This document shows, one piece after another, positions 28,400 to 35,720 of a stretch of DNA of 64,000 nucleotides. The position numbers and the translations under genes are program-made. The stretch comes from Microbispora amethystogenes (GTDB lineage: Bacteria; Actinomycetota; Actinomycetes; Streptosporangiales; Streptosporangiaceae). Each line of letters starts with the position of its first letter. The stretch's first letter is position 1. Under the pieces are notes generated by a model. The model worked only from the letters and a program-made list of their open reading frames with translations, made no database searches and was not told the DNA's origin. Location of the stretch: assembly GCF_016863015.1 (NCBI RefSeq), contig NZ_BOOB01000014.1, positions 248,001 through 312,000 on the forward strand. The letters are read 5' to 3'.

Positions 28400-30118
28400 C
28401 TAGGCGTAGGAGCGCAGCCACAGCTCACCACGCTCCTGGCACACCTGGAGGCAGTCGGCCAGCAGCGTCTCCGCCTCCTCGAACTCGCCCTGCGCGAGCA
28501 GCACCATGGACAGCTCGACGATCGCCGGGAGCAGGCCCGGATTCAGCTCGCGGCCGCCCCGGTGGAACTCGATCGCGACGCCGAGCAGCGCCGTCGCCTT
28601 CTTCGCGTCGCCCTGCAGCATGGCGGCGGTGCCCTGCATCTTCGTCGCGAGCAGCACGGCGCCCGAGTCGCCCACCCGCACCGCGTCGGTGCTGCACCGC
28701 TCGGCCGCGGCGAGCGCGCCGGCCATGTCGCCCTGGGCGCTGCGGATGTAGGCCAGGACCCAGAGCGCCTTGCAGCGTTCCCTGCTCGGCGTCGGGCTCG
28801 CCGTGAGGGCGCGCTCCAGGTAGACCACACCCTCGCGGGCGAAGCCGCAGGCCACCCAGAGGAACCACAGGGCCGACAGCAGTTCCAGGCCGACGCGTTC
28901 CTCTCCCGGCGTCGACAGGCAGTAGTCGAGGGCGACCCGGATGTTGTCGTGCTCCTGGCGCATCCGGCTGAACCAGTGCACCTGGCGGGGGCCCGACCAG
29001 GAGTGCTCGCTGAGCTCGGCGAGCCGGAGATAGTAGTCGCGGTGGCGCCGCCGGAGGTCCTGCGTCTCACGGAGCTTGTCGAGCCACTCGCCGCCGTACT
29101 GCCGCAGCGTGTCGATCAGCCGGTACCGCTGCCCGGCCGGGGTGGCGAAACTCAGCAGGACCGACTTGTCGACCAGGCCGGTGATCACGTCGAGGATCCG
29201 GCCGGCGGGCAGGGCGTCGCCGGCGCAGACCTGCCGGGCCGCCTCCAGGTCGAAGTCGCCGGCGAACACCGACAGCCGGGCCCACAGCAGCCGCTCGGCG
29301 GGCTCGCACAGCTCGTGGCTCCACCCGATCGCCGCGCGCAGCGTCTGGTGCCGCGGCAGCGCCGTACGGCTGGCCCCCGCGAGCAGGCTGAACCGGTCGG
29401 CGAGCAGGGCGAGGATCTGCTCGACCGACAACGTGCGCAGGCGTACGGCGGCCAGTTCGATCGCCAGCGGGATGCCGTCGAGGCGGCGGCACAGCTCGGC
29501 GACGGCCGCGACGTTGTCCTCGTCCACCGCGAAGTCGGGCACCACGGCGGAGGCCCGCGTGCCGAACAGCTCGACCGCCTCGTTGGTGAAGGGGTTCTCC
29601 GACGGGCCCTCGCCGGGCACCGAGAGCGGCGGCACGGCCACCGTGTGCTCTCCGGCCGCGTTCAGCGAACGACGGCTGGTCGCGAGGATCCGCAGATGCG
29701 GCGCCGTGCCGAGCAGGTCCTCCGTGAGCTGGGCGCACGCGTCGACCAGATGCTCGCAGGTGTCCAGGATGAGCAGGATCTCCCGCTCGGCCAGCCATTC
29801 GGCGAGCGTGTCCGACCCCTCGCGCGGCGACTGGTCCGCGATGCCGAGCGCGGCCGTGATCGTGTGGTAGACCATCGCCGGGTCCTGCAGGCGGGCCAGG
29901 TCGACGTACCAGACGCCGTCCCTGAACCGCCGCCGCACCTGATGCGCCAGACGCAGCGCGATGCGGGACTTGCCGACTCCGCCGATACCCGTGACGGTGA
30001 TGAGCCGGGACTCCTGCAACCTCTGCCTGAGCGACGCGAGCAGTCGTGTCCGCCCGACGAAGCTGGTGTGCTCCACGGGCAGGTTGCCCTCCTGCCGCCA
30101 TCCTGCTGGCGCTGCCAT
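28400..30118 (-). CDS. AfsR/LuxR-type STAND NTPase with TPR region, truncated by in-frame TAG
   Basis: 572 codons before the TAG. An NB-ARC-like domain comes first: FVGRTRLLASL, then P-loop GIGGVGKSR (44-52), Walker B LLILDTCEHLVDA, RILATSRRSL, GLPLAIELAA-like DGIPLAIELAAVR, and the winged-helix part SLFAGDF-like LSVFAGDFDLEAA. Tetratricopeptide-like helices follow and run on after the stop codon in the downstream remnant. The DNA-binding domain of AfsR/SARP proteins is absent, so this is the ATPase-only form. The ATG at 30116-30118 has GTGAGGC upstream. Truncation removes about 19% of the protein; it may be inactive, or the TAG may be read through or be a sequencing error. Confidence 0.78.
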   Translation of the reverse strand: MAAPAGWRQEGNLPVEHTSFVGRTRLLASLRQRLQESRLITVTGIGGVGKSRIALRLAHQVRRRFRDGVWYVDLARLQDPAMVYHTITAALGIADQSPREGSDTLAEWLAEREILLILDTCEHLVDACAQLTEDLLGTAPHLRILATSRRSLNAAGEHTVAVPPLSVPGEGPSENPFTNEAVELFGTRASAVVPDFAVDEDNVAAVAELCRRLDGIPLAIELAAVRLRTLSVEQILALLADRFSLLAGASRTALPRHQTLRAAIGWSHELCEPAERLLWARLSVFAGDFDLEAARQVCAGDALPAGRILDVITGLVDKSVLLSFATPAGQRYRLIDTLRQYGGEWLDKLRETQDLRRRHRDYYLRLAELSEHSWSGPRQVHWFSRMRQEHDNIRVALDYCLSTPGEERVGLELLSALWFLWVACGFAREGVVYLERALTASPTPSRERCKALWVLAYIRSAQGDMAGALAAAERCSTDAVRVGDSGAVLLATKMQGTAAMLQGDAKKATALLGVAIEFHRGGRELNPGLLPAIVELSMVLLAQGEFEEAETLLADCLQVCQERGELWLRSYA

Positions 30119-30313
30119 GCCGCCTCACGGGGGGATTTGTCCGGCGTGCTCCCTGCTCCCGCATCGTACCCGCGCCGCCGTCGGCTGTCCGGTCGTACGG
30201 GCGTGAGACCGGTACGCCCGCGAGGCTGTTGTTTCTGCCCTCACCGGAAGGAGTCCCAGGGCGGCGCGATCGGCGTTTCCACGGCCGCCGCCGGAGCCGA
30301 TAACATTGGGATC

Positions 30314-30481
30314 GTGAGTGTGCGGCATCCGGATGACATGCGTCCGGTGGACCTCTTCGACGAGGGACTGCCGGTGCTGCCAGACCAGACGAGCGACGAC
30401 ACCGACCTCGGATGGGGCGAGTGGCGCTCCGACTCCGACGTCTCCCACCTGATCGAGGAGCGCCCGCCCCACTGGGACTAG
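30314..30481 (+). CDS. small acidic conserved-type protein, unknown function
   Basis: 55 aa from a GTG at 30314, rich in Asp/Glu and Trp (DLGWGEWRSDSDVSHLIEER then PPHWD). TAACAT at 30301-30306 sits 7 nt before the GTG, matching a leaderless promoter. Its stop overlaps the convergent ATPase gene's stop by 4 bp. It resembles short acidic proteins found beside anti-sigma-type ATPases in actinomycetes, but I cannot name a family. Confidence 0.6.
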   Translation: MSVRHPDDMRPVDLFDEGLPVLPDQTSDDTDLGWGEWRSDSDVSHLIEERPPHWD

Positions 30482-31032
30482 GGATACACCGGGAGCTCGA
30501 ACCAGACGGCCTTGCCCCTGCGGGTGGGGCGCACGCCCCAGGCGCGGGACAGCGTGTCGACGATCAGCAGTCCCCGCCCGCCCTCGGCGTCGCACGGTGC
30601 TGCTTGGTTCCAGGGTGCTGTTTGGTTCCAGGGTGCTGTTTGGTTACCCGGTGCCGTCTGGTCGTGAGGTGATGCGCCGCGCGTCAGGACCGGGACGCGG
30701 GCCTCGTCCTCGACCTCGCAGCGCAGGGTGTCGTCCGGCAGCAGCAGGAGGGTGAGGAGGGGTGCTCCCCGCCCGTGCCGCATGGCGTTGGCGACCAGTT
30801 CGCTGACGAGGAGTTCGGCCACCTCCATGACATCCCGGTCTCCATCGGCGCACCAGTCGCCCAGTGCGGCGCGGACGAACCGGCGTGCGAGGCACGTGGA
30901 CGACGCGTCGGCCGGCAGGGCCCAGCAGGAGCGGTGGACCGGCGGCACGTCGGCGTCCGCCGTGACCGGGGGTCGCCCGTGCGGCATGTCGTCGTCGGGC
31001 CGCCTGCTCAACGGGACGAGCGAGCACATCAT
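30478..31032 (-). CDS. anti-sigma-factor-type GHKL ATPase (RsbW/SpoIIAB-like)
   Basis: 184 aa. The HATPase_c_2 domain has an N-box VSELVANAMRHGRGAPL (about 72-88), a G1-like DEARVPVL, and a G2-like GGRGLLIVDTLSRAWGV, ending with GKAVWFELPV. Between the boxes a 6-aa repeat (NQTAPW) is inserted, encoded by 18-bp repeats at 30597-30655. Such lone ATPases bind sigma factors or anti-anti-sigma proteins in streptomycetes. The start is ATG 31030-31032 or the adjacent ATG. It lies 13 bp after the DUF5999 gene, probably in one operon. Confidence 0.85.
   Translation of the reverse strand: MMCSLVPLSRRPDDDMPHGRPPVTADADVPPVHRSCWALPADASSTCLARRFVRAALGDWCADGDRDVMEVAELLVSELVANAMRHGRGAPLLTLLLLPDDTLRCEVEDEARVPVLTRGASPHDQTAPGNQTAPWNQTAPWNQAAPCDAEGGRGLLIVDTLSRAWGVRPTRRGKAVWFELPVYP
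30597..30655. repeat. 18-bp in-frame tandem repeats in anti-sigma-type ATPase gene
   Basis: GGTGCTGTTTGGTTCCAG occurs in about three to four copies with few changes, encoding NQTAPW units in a loop of the ATPase domain. Confidence 0.82.
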
Positions 31033-31045
31033 GACGTCCCCGCCT

Positions 31046-31252
31046 TCACGCGGCCGGCGCGCAGCGGGCCCGGTGCGCGGGACGGCTCCGGCCGTCGGGC
31101 AGCAGTTCGCCGGTGTCCTCGAACACCACGACGCCGTTGCAGAGCAGGCCCCACCCCTGCTCGGGATGGAACGCCACCAGCCGGGCCGCGTCGTGATCGT
31201 GCGCGTCCGCGGGCGGACACGGCGGAGTGTGCGGGCACGTGTCCGGGCACAT
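31046..31252 (-). CDS. DUF5999 family small Cys-containing protein
   Basis: 68 aa from ATG 31250-31252, with GAGGTGA 5 nt upstream. An in-frame GTG at 31261 is less likely. CPDTCPHTPPCPPADAHDHD followed by HPEQGWGLLCNGVVVFEDTG and ELLPDG matches the streptomycete DUF5999 family. Conserved cysteines suggest metal binding, but function is unknown. It lies directly upstream of the anti-sigma-type ATPase gene in the same direction. Confidence 0.85.
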   Translation of the reverse strand: MCPDTCPHTPPCPPADAHDHDAARLVAFHPEQGWGLLCNGVVVFEDTGELLPDGRSRPAHRARCAPAA

Positions 31253-31541
31253 GCGGGTCACCTCGATCCTTCACATACGGAGGAGGGCTCGCGGGGAGCA
31301 GGGCCCGGCCTGATGGACCCGTCGGCCCGAGTCTCGTGACGGTCGGTCAGCATCGCCGCCTTCTTCCTGTCCCGGGTGACCTCGCCGGCTTCGCGCGTCG
31401 CCCGCTCACCCTTCCCACGATCGCGCGCGGAGGGCCCGGCGTCTGCGCGGGCAGCCCCCATATCGCGGGAGTGTTCCCCGGCACGCCGGGATGCCCGCTA
31501 CCTGCAATGACGCGCGTGGGGCCGGATGGCAGTCTGGTGGT

Positions 31542-31913
31542 GTGCCCGTGCGGTGTCTGATCGTCGACGACAGCGATCACTTCAAGGAGGCCGCCCGCCT
31601 GGTGCTGGAGGCGGACGGCATCGCCGTCGTGGGCGTCGCGTCGACCACGGCCGAGGCTCTGCGAAGCCTGCGGGAGCTCCGGCCGGATCTCGTGCTGGTC
31701 GACATCGATCTGGGCGAGGAGAACGGTTTCGACCTGGTGCCGCGGCTGCGCGCGGAGACGGGGGAGTGCCCGCCCCGGATCATCCTGATCTCCACGTACG
31801 ACGAGCAGGACTACGCCGAGATGATCGCGTCCAGCCCGGCTCTCGCCTTCCTGTCCAAGCCGAGCCTGTCGGGCCGGGCCATCGACGAGATCCTGCGCAG
31901 AGCGGACGCCTGA
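31542..31913 (+). CDS. stand-alone response-regulator receiver domain
   Basis: 123 aa from a GTG at 31542. It has a complete CheY-like receiver: CLIVDDSDHF acid pair, phospho-acceptor Asp54 in LVLVDIDLGEENG, Thr/Ser in IILISTYD, and Lys in AFLSKPSLSG. No output domain follows; the next gene is convergent. It may act by protein contact with the nearby kinase at 32793 (inference). The 289-bp gap upstream (31253-31541) shows no supported gene. Confidence 0.85.
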   Translation: MPVRCLIVDDSDHFKEAARLVLEADGIAVVGVASTTAEALRSLRELRPDLVLVDIDLGEENGFDLVPRLRAETGECPPRIILISTYDEQDYAEMIASSPALAFLSKPSLSGRAIDEILRRADA

Positions 31914-31995
31914 ACCGGCCGTTCCGGTCCCGGTCGAGCCGAGGTGGGCGCGGCCGGGAAGCGGTCGTGCTCGTCCGGGCGCACGCCGTACGGCG

Positions 31996-32655
31996 TCAGC
32001 GGGCGTCGAGGAAGGCGAGCACCGCGAGAACCCGGCGGTGGTCGTCCTCGGCCTCCGGCAGCCGCATCCTCGACATGATGCTGCGCACGTGCTTCTCGAC
32101 GGTGCCCTCGGTGATCCACAGTTTGTGCGCGATCCCCGCGTTCGAGCGGCCCTCCGCCATCAGGGCGAGCACCTCGCGCTCACGCTGGGTGAGCTCCTCC
32201 AGCGGATCGTGCCGGCGGCGGGCGTTGATCAGCTCCGCGACGAGGCTGGGATCGACGACCGAGCCGCCGTGGACGATGCGTTCGAGCGTCTCGACGAAGT
32301 CGGAGACCGCGGTCACCCGGCTCTTGAGCAGGTAGCCGACCCGGTGGCCCGCCGCGAGCAGCTCCATCGCCTGGTCGACCTCGACGTGCGCGGACAGCAG
32401 CAGGATGCCCACGTCGGGGAGCTCCGCGCGGATGACCTTGGCCGCCTCGACGCCCTCCGTGGTGTGTCCCGGGGGCATCCGGATGTCGATGACGGCGAGG
32501 TCGGGGTGGTGCTCCCGGACGAGGGCGAGCAGCTCGGACGCGTTCCCCGCCTGGCCGGCGACCTCGAACCCCGCCCGCTCCAGCAGGCTCGCGAGCCCCT
32601 CCCGAAGCAGGACGTCGTCGTCCGCCAGCACCACCCGCCTCGGAGTCTCGTCCAC
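31996..32655 (-). CDS. NarL/LuxR-family response regulator
   Basis: 219 aa from a GTG at 32653-32655. The receiver has ADDD (11-14), phospho-acceptor Asp57 in LAVIDIRMP, LLLSAH, and YLLKSRV. The LuxR HTH is at about 153-219: LTQREREVLALMAEGRSNAG, IAHKLWITEGTVEKHVRSIM. It is divergent from the histidine kinase at 32793 over 137 bp, which is its likely partner. NarL-type regulator with a GAF kinase is the arrangement of DevRS/OsdRK-like systems, but this kinase lacks visible haem ligands. Confidence 0.92.
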   Translation of the reverse strand: MDETPRRVVLADDDVLLREGLASLLERAGFEVAGQAGNASELLALVREHHPDLAVIDIRMPPGHTTEGVEAAKVIRAELPDVGILLLSAHVEVDQAMELLAAGHRVGYLLKSRVTAVSDFVETLERIVHGGSVVDPSLVAELINARRRHDPLEELTQREREVLALMAEGRSNAGIAHKLWITEGTVEKHVRSIMSRMRLPEAEDDHRRVLAVLAFLDAR

Positions 32656-32792
32656 CGTTCCGCCGCCTTCCGCGTGCGCCCGCCACCGGATCGAGGGCCG
32701 TGCCTCGATCGCGCCGCGGCGATCGGGGGCGGTCGTGCCGTGGTCGTACGAGCCGCGTCGACGTGGTGCGAACAGCCGCGTAACGTGGGCTT

Positions 32793-34658
32793 ATGCGCGC
32801 GCGAGTGCTGTCGTCGCTGCTACGCGTGACGCGCCCGCCCTTCCTGGCGGGCGTCATCGTCGCCGTCGCATGCGTGACGGCGGAGACTTTTCTGACCTTC
32901 CTGCTGGAGCGGATGGCCCCCCCGAACGCCCTGGACGTAGTCTATCTGCCCGGCGTTCTCGTGGTCTCCTACCTGTGGGGGCTGCCGCTCGGCGTGCTGA
33001 CCGCGCTGGCCAGCGGCTTCGTCTACGACTTCTACCTGATCCTGCCCCGCTACGAGGTCACCGTCTTCAGCAGCTGGTCGTGGATGCCGCTGCTGATCTT
33101 CCTGGTCGTCGGGCTGCTGGTCAGCGCCGCCGCCGCGCTGATGCGGGCACTGTTGATCGAGGCGGAGGAACGCCGCGGCGAGGCCGATCTTGAGGCCGCC
33201 ACGGCCCGTCTCCTCCTGCGCGCCGAGCACCTGCGCGCCGCGCTGCCGGTCGTGGCCCGTCGTCTGGCGCAGGGCCTCGGCCTGCCGTTCCTGGCCGTGG
33301 AGCTCGGAGCGGCCGGCGTGGAGGATCCCGGCAAGGTCACCCTGCCGCTGAGCGACGACGACGTGCGGCTCGGCACACTCGTCGCGCCCGCGGACCTGCC
33401 GGCGGCGACGATGCGCCGCCTCCGGGAGCGCGTGGTGCCCTCACTGGAGGCGGTGCTCGCGGCGGCGTGTGACCGTGAGGCCATCGGGAACGCCCTGGCC
33501 GCGAGCCGGGACGAGCTCGCCAGGGTCGCCGACGAGCAGGCCGCCCTGCGCCGGGTCGCGACGCTGGTCGCGCGTGGCGTCCGCCCGGCGGAGATCTTCG
33601 GCGCCGTCGCCCGCGAGATGGGCCTGATCGTGAACGCGGACCACACGGCGGTCGAACGATACGAGCCCGACCGGACGGTCGCCCTGATGAGCTTCTGGAG
33701 CGCCTCGGACGGCGGCCCCGCGCCGCCGGTCGGCTCGCACCGGCCGCTCCGGGAGGACGGCCTGTCCGCCCTCGTCGTGCGTACGGGACAGCCGGCCAGG
33801 ATGGCCGCGACCGAGGGGACGGCCGAGGGCGCGGCGGGAGAGCTGGACACCTGGGTCGGGGACGAGAAGGTCGTGTCCGCGATCGCCAGCCCGATCGTCG
33901 TCGAGGCCCGACTGTGGGGCGTGGTGATCGCCTTCTTCCGCGGCCTGGAGCCGCAGCCGGAGGACGTCGAGGAACGCATCCGCGACTTCACCGAACTCGT
34001 CGCCACCGCGATCTCCAACGCCCAGGCCCGCGACGAACTCGCCGCCTCACGCGCCCGCGTGGTCGCCGCCTCGGACGAGACCCGGCACCGCATCGAACGC
34101 GACCTGCACGACGGGGCCCAGCAGCGCCTCGTCTCCCTGGGGCTGCAACTGCGGATGGCGGAGAGCGCCGTGCCGCCCGAACTGCCGAAGCTCAAAGAAC
34201 AGCTGTCCCACATGGCCGAGGGCCTGACGCTGGTGCTGGAGGACCTGCGGGAGCTGTCCCGCGGCATCCACCCCGCGATCCTGTCCAAGGGCGGCCTCGC
34301 ACCGGCCCTGAAGATGCTCGCCCGCAGATCGCCGGTCCCCGTCGATCTGCGGGTGCGGGTCGACGGGCGTCTTCCCGAACGGGTCGAGGTGGCGGTCTAC
34401 TACCTCGTCTCCGAGTCGCTGACGAACGTCGCCAAGCACGCGCACGCCTCGCTGGTGTGCGTCGACGTCGACGCGGTGGGCGACGCCGCGCGGGTCGCGA
34501 TCCGCGACGACGGGAAGGGCGGCGCCGACCCGCGCGGGGGTTCCGGTCTCATCGGCCTCCTCGACCGCGTCCAGGCCCTCGGCGGCACGATCGAGGTCAC
34601 CAGCCCGGCCGGCCGCGGCACCACGCTGACGGCCGTCATCCCGGTCGGCGGCGGCTGA
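32793..34658 (+). CDS. DUF4118-GAF sensor histidine kinase (HisKA_3)
   Basis: 621 aa. N-terminal membrane part has about four helices (20-125, including LAGVIVAVACVTAETFLTFL and LLIFLVVGLLVSAAAALMR), of the KdpD/DUF4118 type. A coiled linker and a GAF domain (about 265-425) follow. The HisKA_3 H-box is RIERDLHDGAQQRLVSLGLQ with His439, and the HATPase N-box is VSESLTNVAKHAHA, then DDGKGGADPRGGSGLIGLLD. The regulator gene is divergent. The ATG at 32793 has a weak ribosome site. The signal is unknown. Confidence 0.92.
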   Translation: MRARVLSSLLRVTRPPFLAGVIVAVACVTAETFLTFLLERMAPPNALDVVYLPGVLVVSYLWGLPLGVLTALASGFVYDFYLILPRYEVTVFSSWSWMPLLIFLVVGLLVSAAAALMRALLIEAEERRGEADLEAATARLLLRAEHLRAALPVVARRLAQGLGLPFLAVELGAAGVEDPGKVTLPLSDDDVRLGTLVAPADLPAATMRRLRERVVPSLEAVLAAACDREAIGNALAASRDELARVADEQAALRRVATLVARGVRPAEIFGAVAREMGLIVNADHTAVERYEPDRTVALMSFWSASDGGPAPPVGSHRPLREDGLSALVVRTGQPARMAATEGTAEGAAGELDTWVGDEKVVSAIASPIVVEARLWGVVIAFFRGLEPQPEDVEERIRDFTELVATAISNAQARDELAASRARVVAASDETRHRIERDLHDGAQQRLVSLGLQLRMAESAVPPELPKLKEQLSHMAEGLTLVLEDLRELSRGIHPAILSKGGLAPALKMLARRSPVPVDLRVRVDGRLPERVEVAVYYLVSESLTNVAKHAHASLVCVDVDAVGDAARVAIRDDGKGGADPRGGSGLIGLLDRVQALGGTIEVTSPAGRGTTLTAVIPVGGG

Positions 34659-34700
34659 CATCTGGCGCGCGAGGGAAGCGCATCGGCCCCCCAGCCCAGG

Positions 34701-34720
34701 CCCCGCTCCGCCAGGCGGGG
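34701..34720. terminator. stem-loop between convergent kinase and ABC permease genes
   Basis: CCCCGC and GCGGGG arms around an 8-nt loop in the 75-bp intergenic gap. No U-tract. Confidence 0.45.
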
Positions 34721-34733
34721 AGACGCGGCCGGG

Positions 34734-35720
34734 TCAGGAGACGACGTCCCGGCGCCGGAAGCGGCGGAAGGCGAGGGCGATGATGACCGCCGAGTAGGTC
34801 ACCGAGATCGCCACGCCCTTCACCATGCCGCCGTAGTCGGGCTCCGGAGCGAGCGCGTCGAGCCATGCGGCGTTCCAGAACGTGGGCAGGAACTCGCGCA
34901 ACGAGCCCAGCGCCTCGACGGCCTGGAGGATGCTGCTGACGATCACCAGGCCGACCGCGCCGCCGACCGCGCCGAGCGGCGAGTCGGTGGTCACCGACAG
35001 CAGGAAGGCCACCGAGGCGACCACCAGCTGGCTGACCAGGGCGTATCCGATGACGACGGCGAACTTCGGCAGCACGTCGGCGGCGGGGATCACCTCGCCC
35101 GTTCCCGGCACGGTGATGTCGTTCCACCCGAAGGCGAGCGTGCCGGCGAGCAGGGCCATCAGCGGGAGCACGGTCACCGCGGCGGCCGAGTACGCCAGCG
35201 CCACCACCAGCTTCTGGCGCAGCAGCCGGTCGCGGGGGACCGGGGCGGCCAGCAGGTAGCGCAGTGACGACCAGCTCGCCTCGCTCGCCACCGTGTCGCC
35301 GCAGAACAGCGCCACGGCGACGACCAGCAGGAAGCTGGCCGACACCGACAGGGCGAACACCGCGAAGTTGAGCCCGCCCGCCGTGGCGAGATCCGACAGC
35401 CGAAGGTTGCCCTGGCCCCGCCCGGCCGGGCCGAACTGGAACGCCACCACGAGCACCCAGGGCAGGGCGAGCAGCACGCCGAACATCGCCATCGTCCGGC
35501 GGCGGCGCAACTGCCGGACGAACTCCACCCGCAGCGGCAGCGTGCGCCCCGGCGCGTATCCGGGCGCGTGCCCTGCCGCTCGTCCGGCCGCTCGTCCGGG
35601 CGTGTGGCCTTGCGCGTCCTTCCCGGGTGCGTCCGGCCCGTCGTGCCGCGCGGGTACGGCCCGCCCGGCGGCGGGGACTTCTCCGGTCAGGTCCGGGGCC
35701 GGTCGTTCCGCCGGGCTCAT
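34734..35720 (-). CDS. ABC-2 type transporter permease
   Basis: 328 aa. The N-terminal 60 residues are low complexity with GRAAGRAAGHAPGYAPG repeats. About six membrane helices follow, starting at MAMFGVLLALPWVLVVAFQF and ending at VKGVAISVTYSAVIIALAF. A cytosolic RYLLAAPVPRDRLLRQK segment lies after helix 2, as in ABC-2 drug or antibiotic exporters. Its ATG overlaps the stop of the ATPase/hydrolase fusion gene (ATGA), so the two products should assemble together. Substrate unknown. Confidence 0.88.
   Translation of the reverse strand: MSPAERPAPDLTGEVPAAGRAVPARHDGPDAPGKDAQGHTPGRAAGRAAGHAPGYAPGRTLPLRVEFVRQLRRRRTMAMFGVLLALPWVLVVAFQFGPAGRGQGNLRLSDLATAGGLNFAVFALSVSASFLLVVAVALFCGDTVASEASWSSLRYLLAAPVPRDRLLRQKLVVALAYSAAAVTVLPLMALLAGTLAFGWNDITVPGTGEVIPAADVLPKFAVVIGYALVSQLVVASVAFLLSVTTDSPLGAVGGAVGLVIVSSILQAVEALGSLREFLPTFWNAAWLDALAPEPDYGGMVKGVAISVTYSAVIIALAFRRFRRRDVVS

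Noticed and set aside
31258-31461. 67-aa minus-strand frame upstream of the DUF5999 gene
   Set aside because: No ribosome site, biased composition, and no recognisable feature; treated as non-coding.
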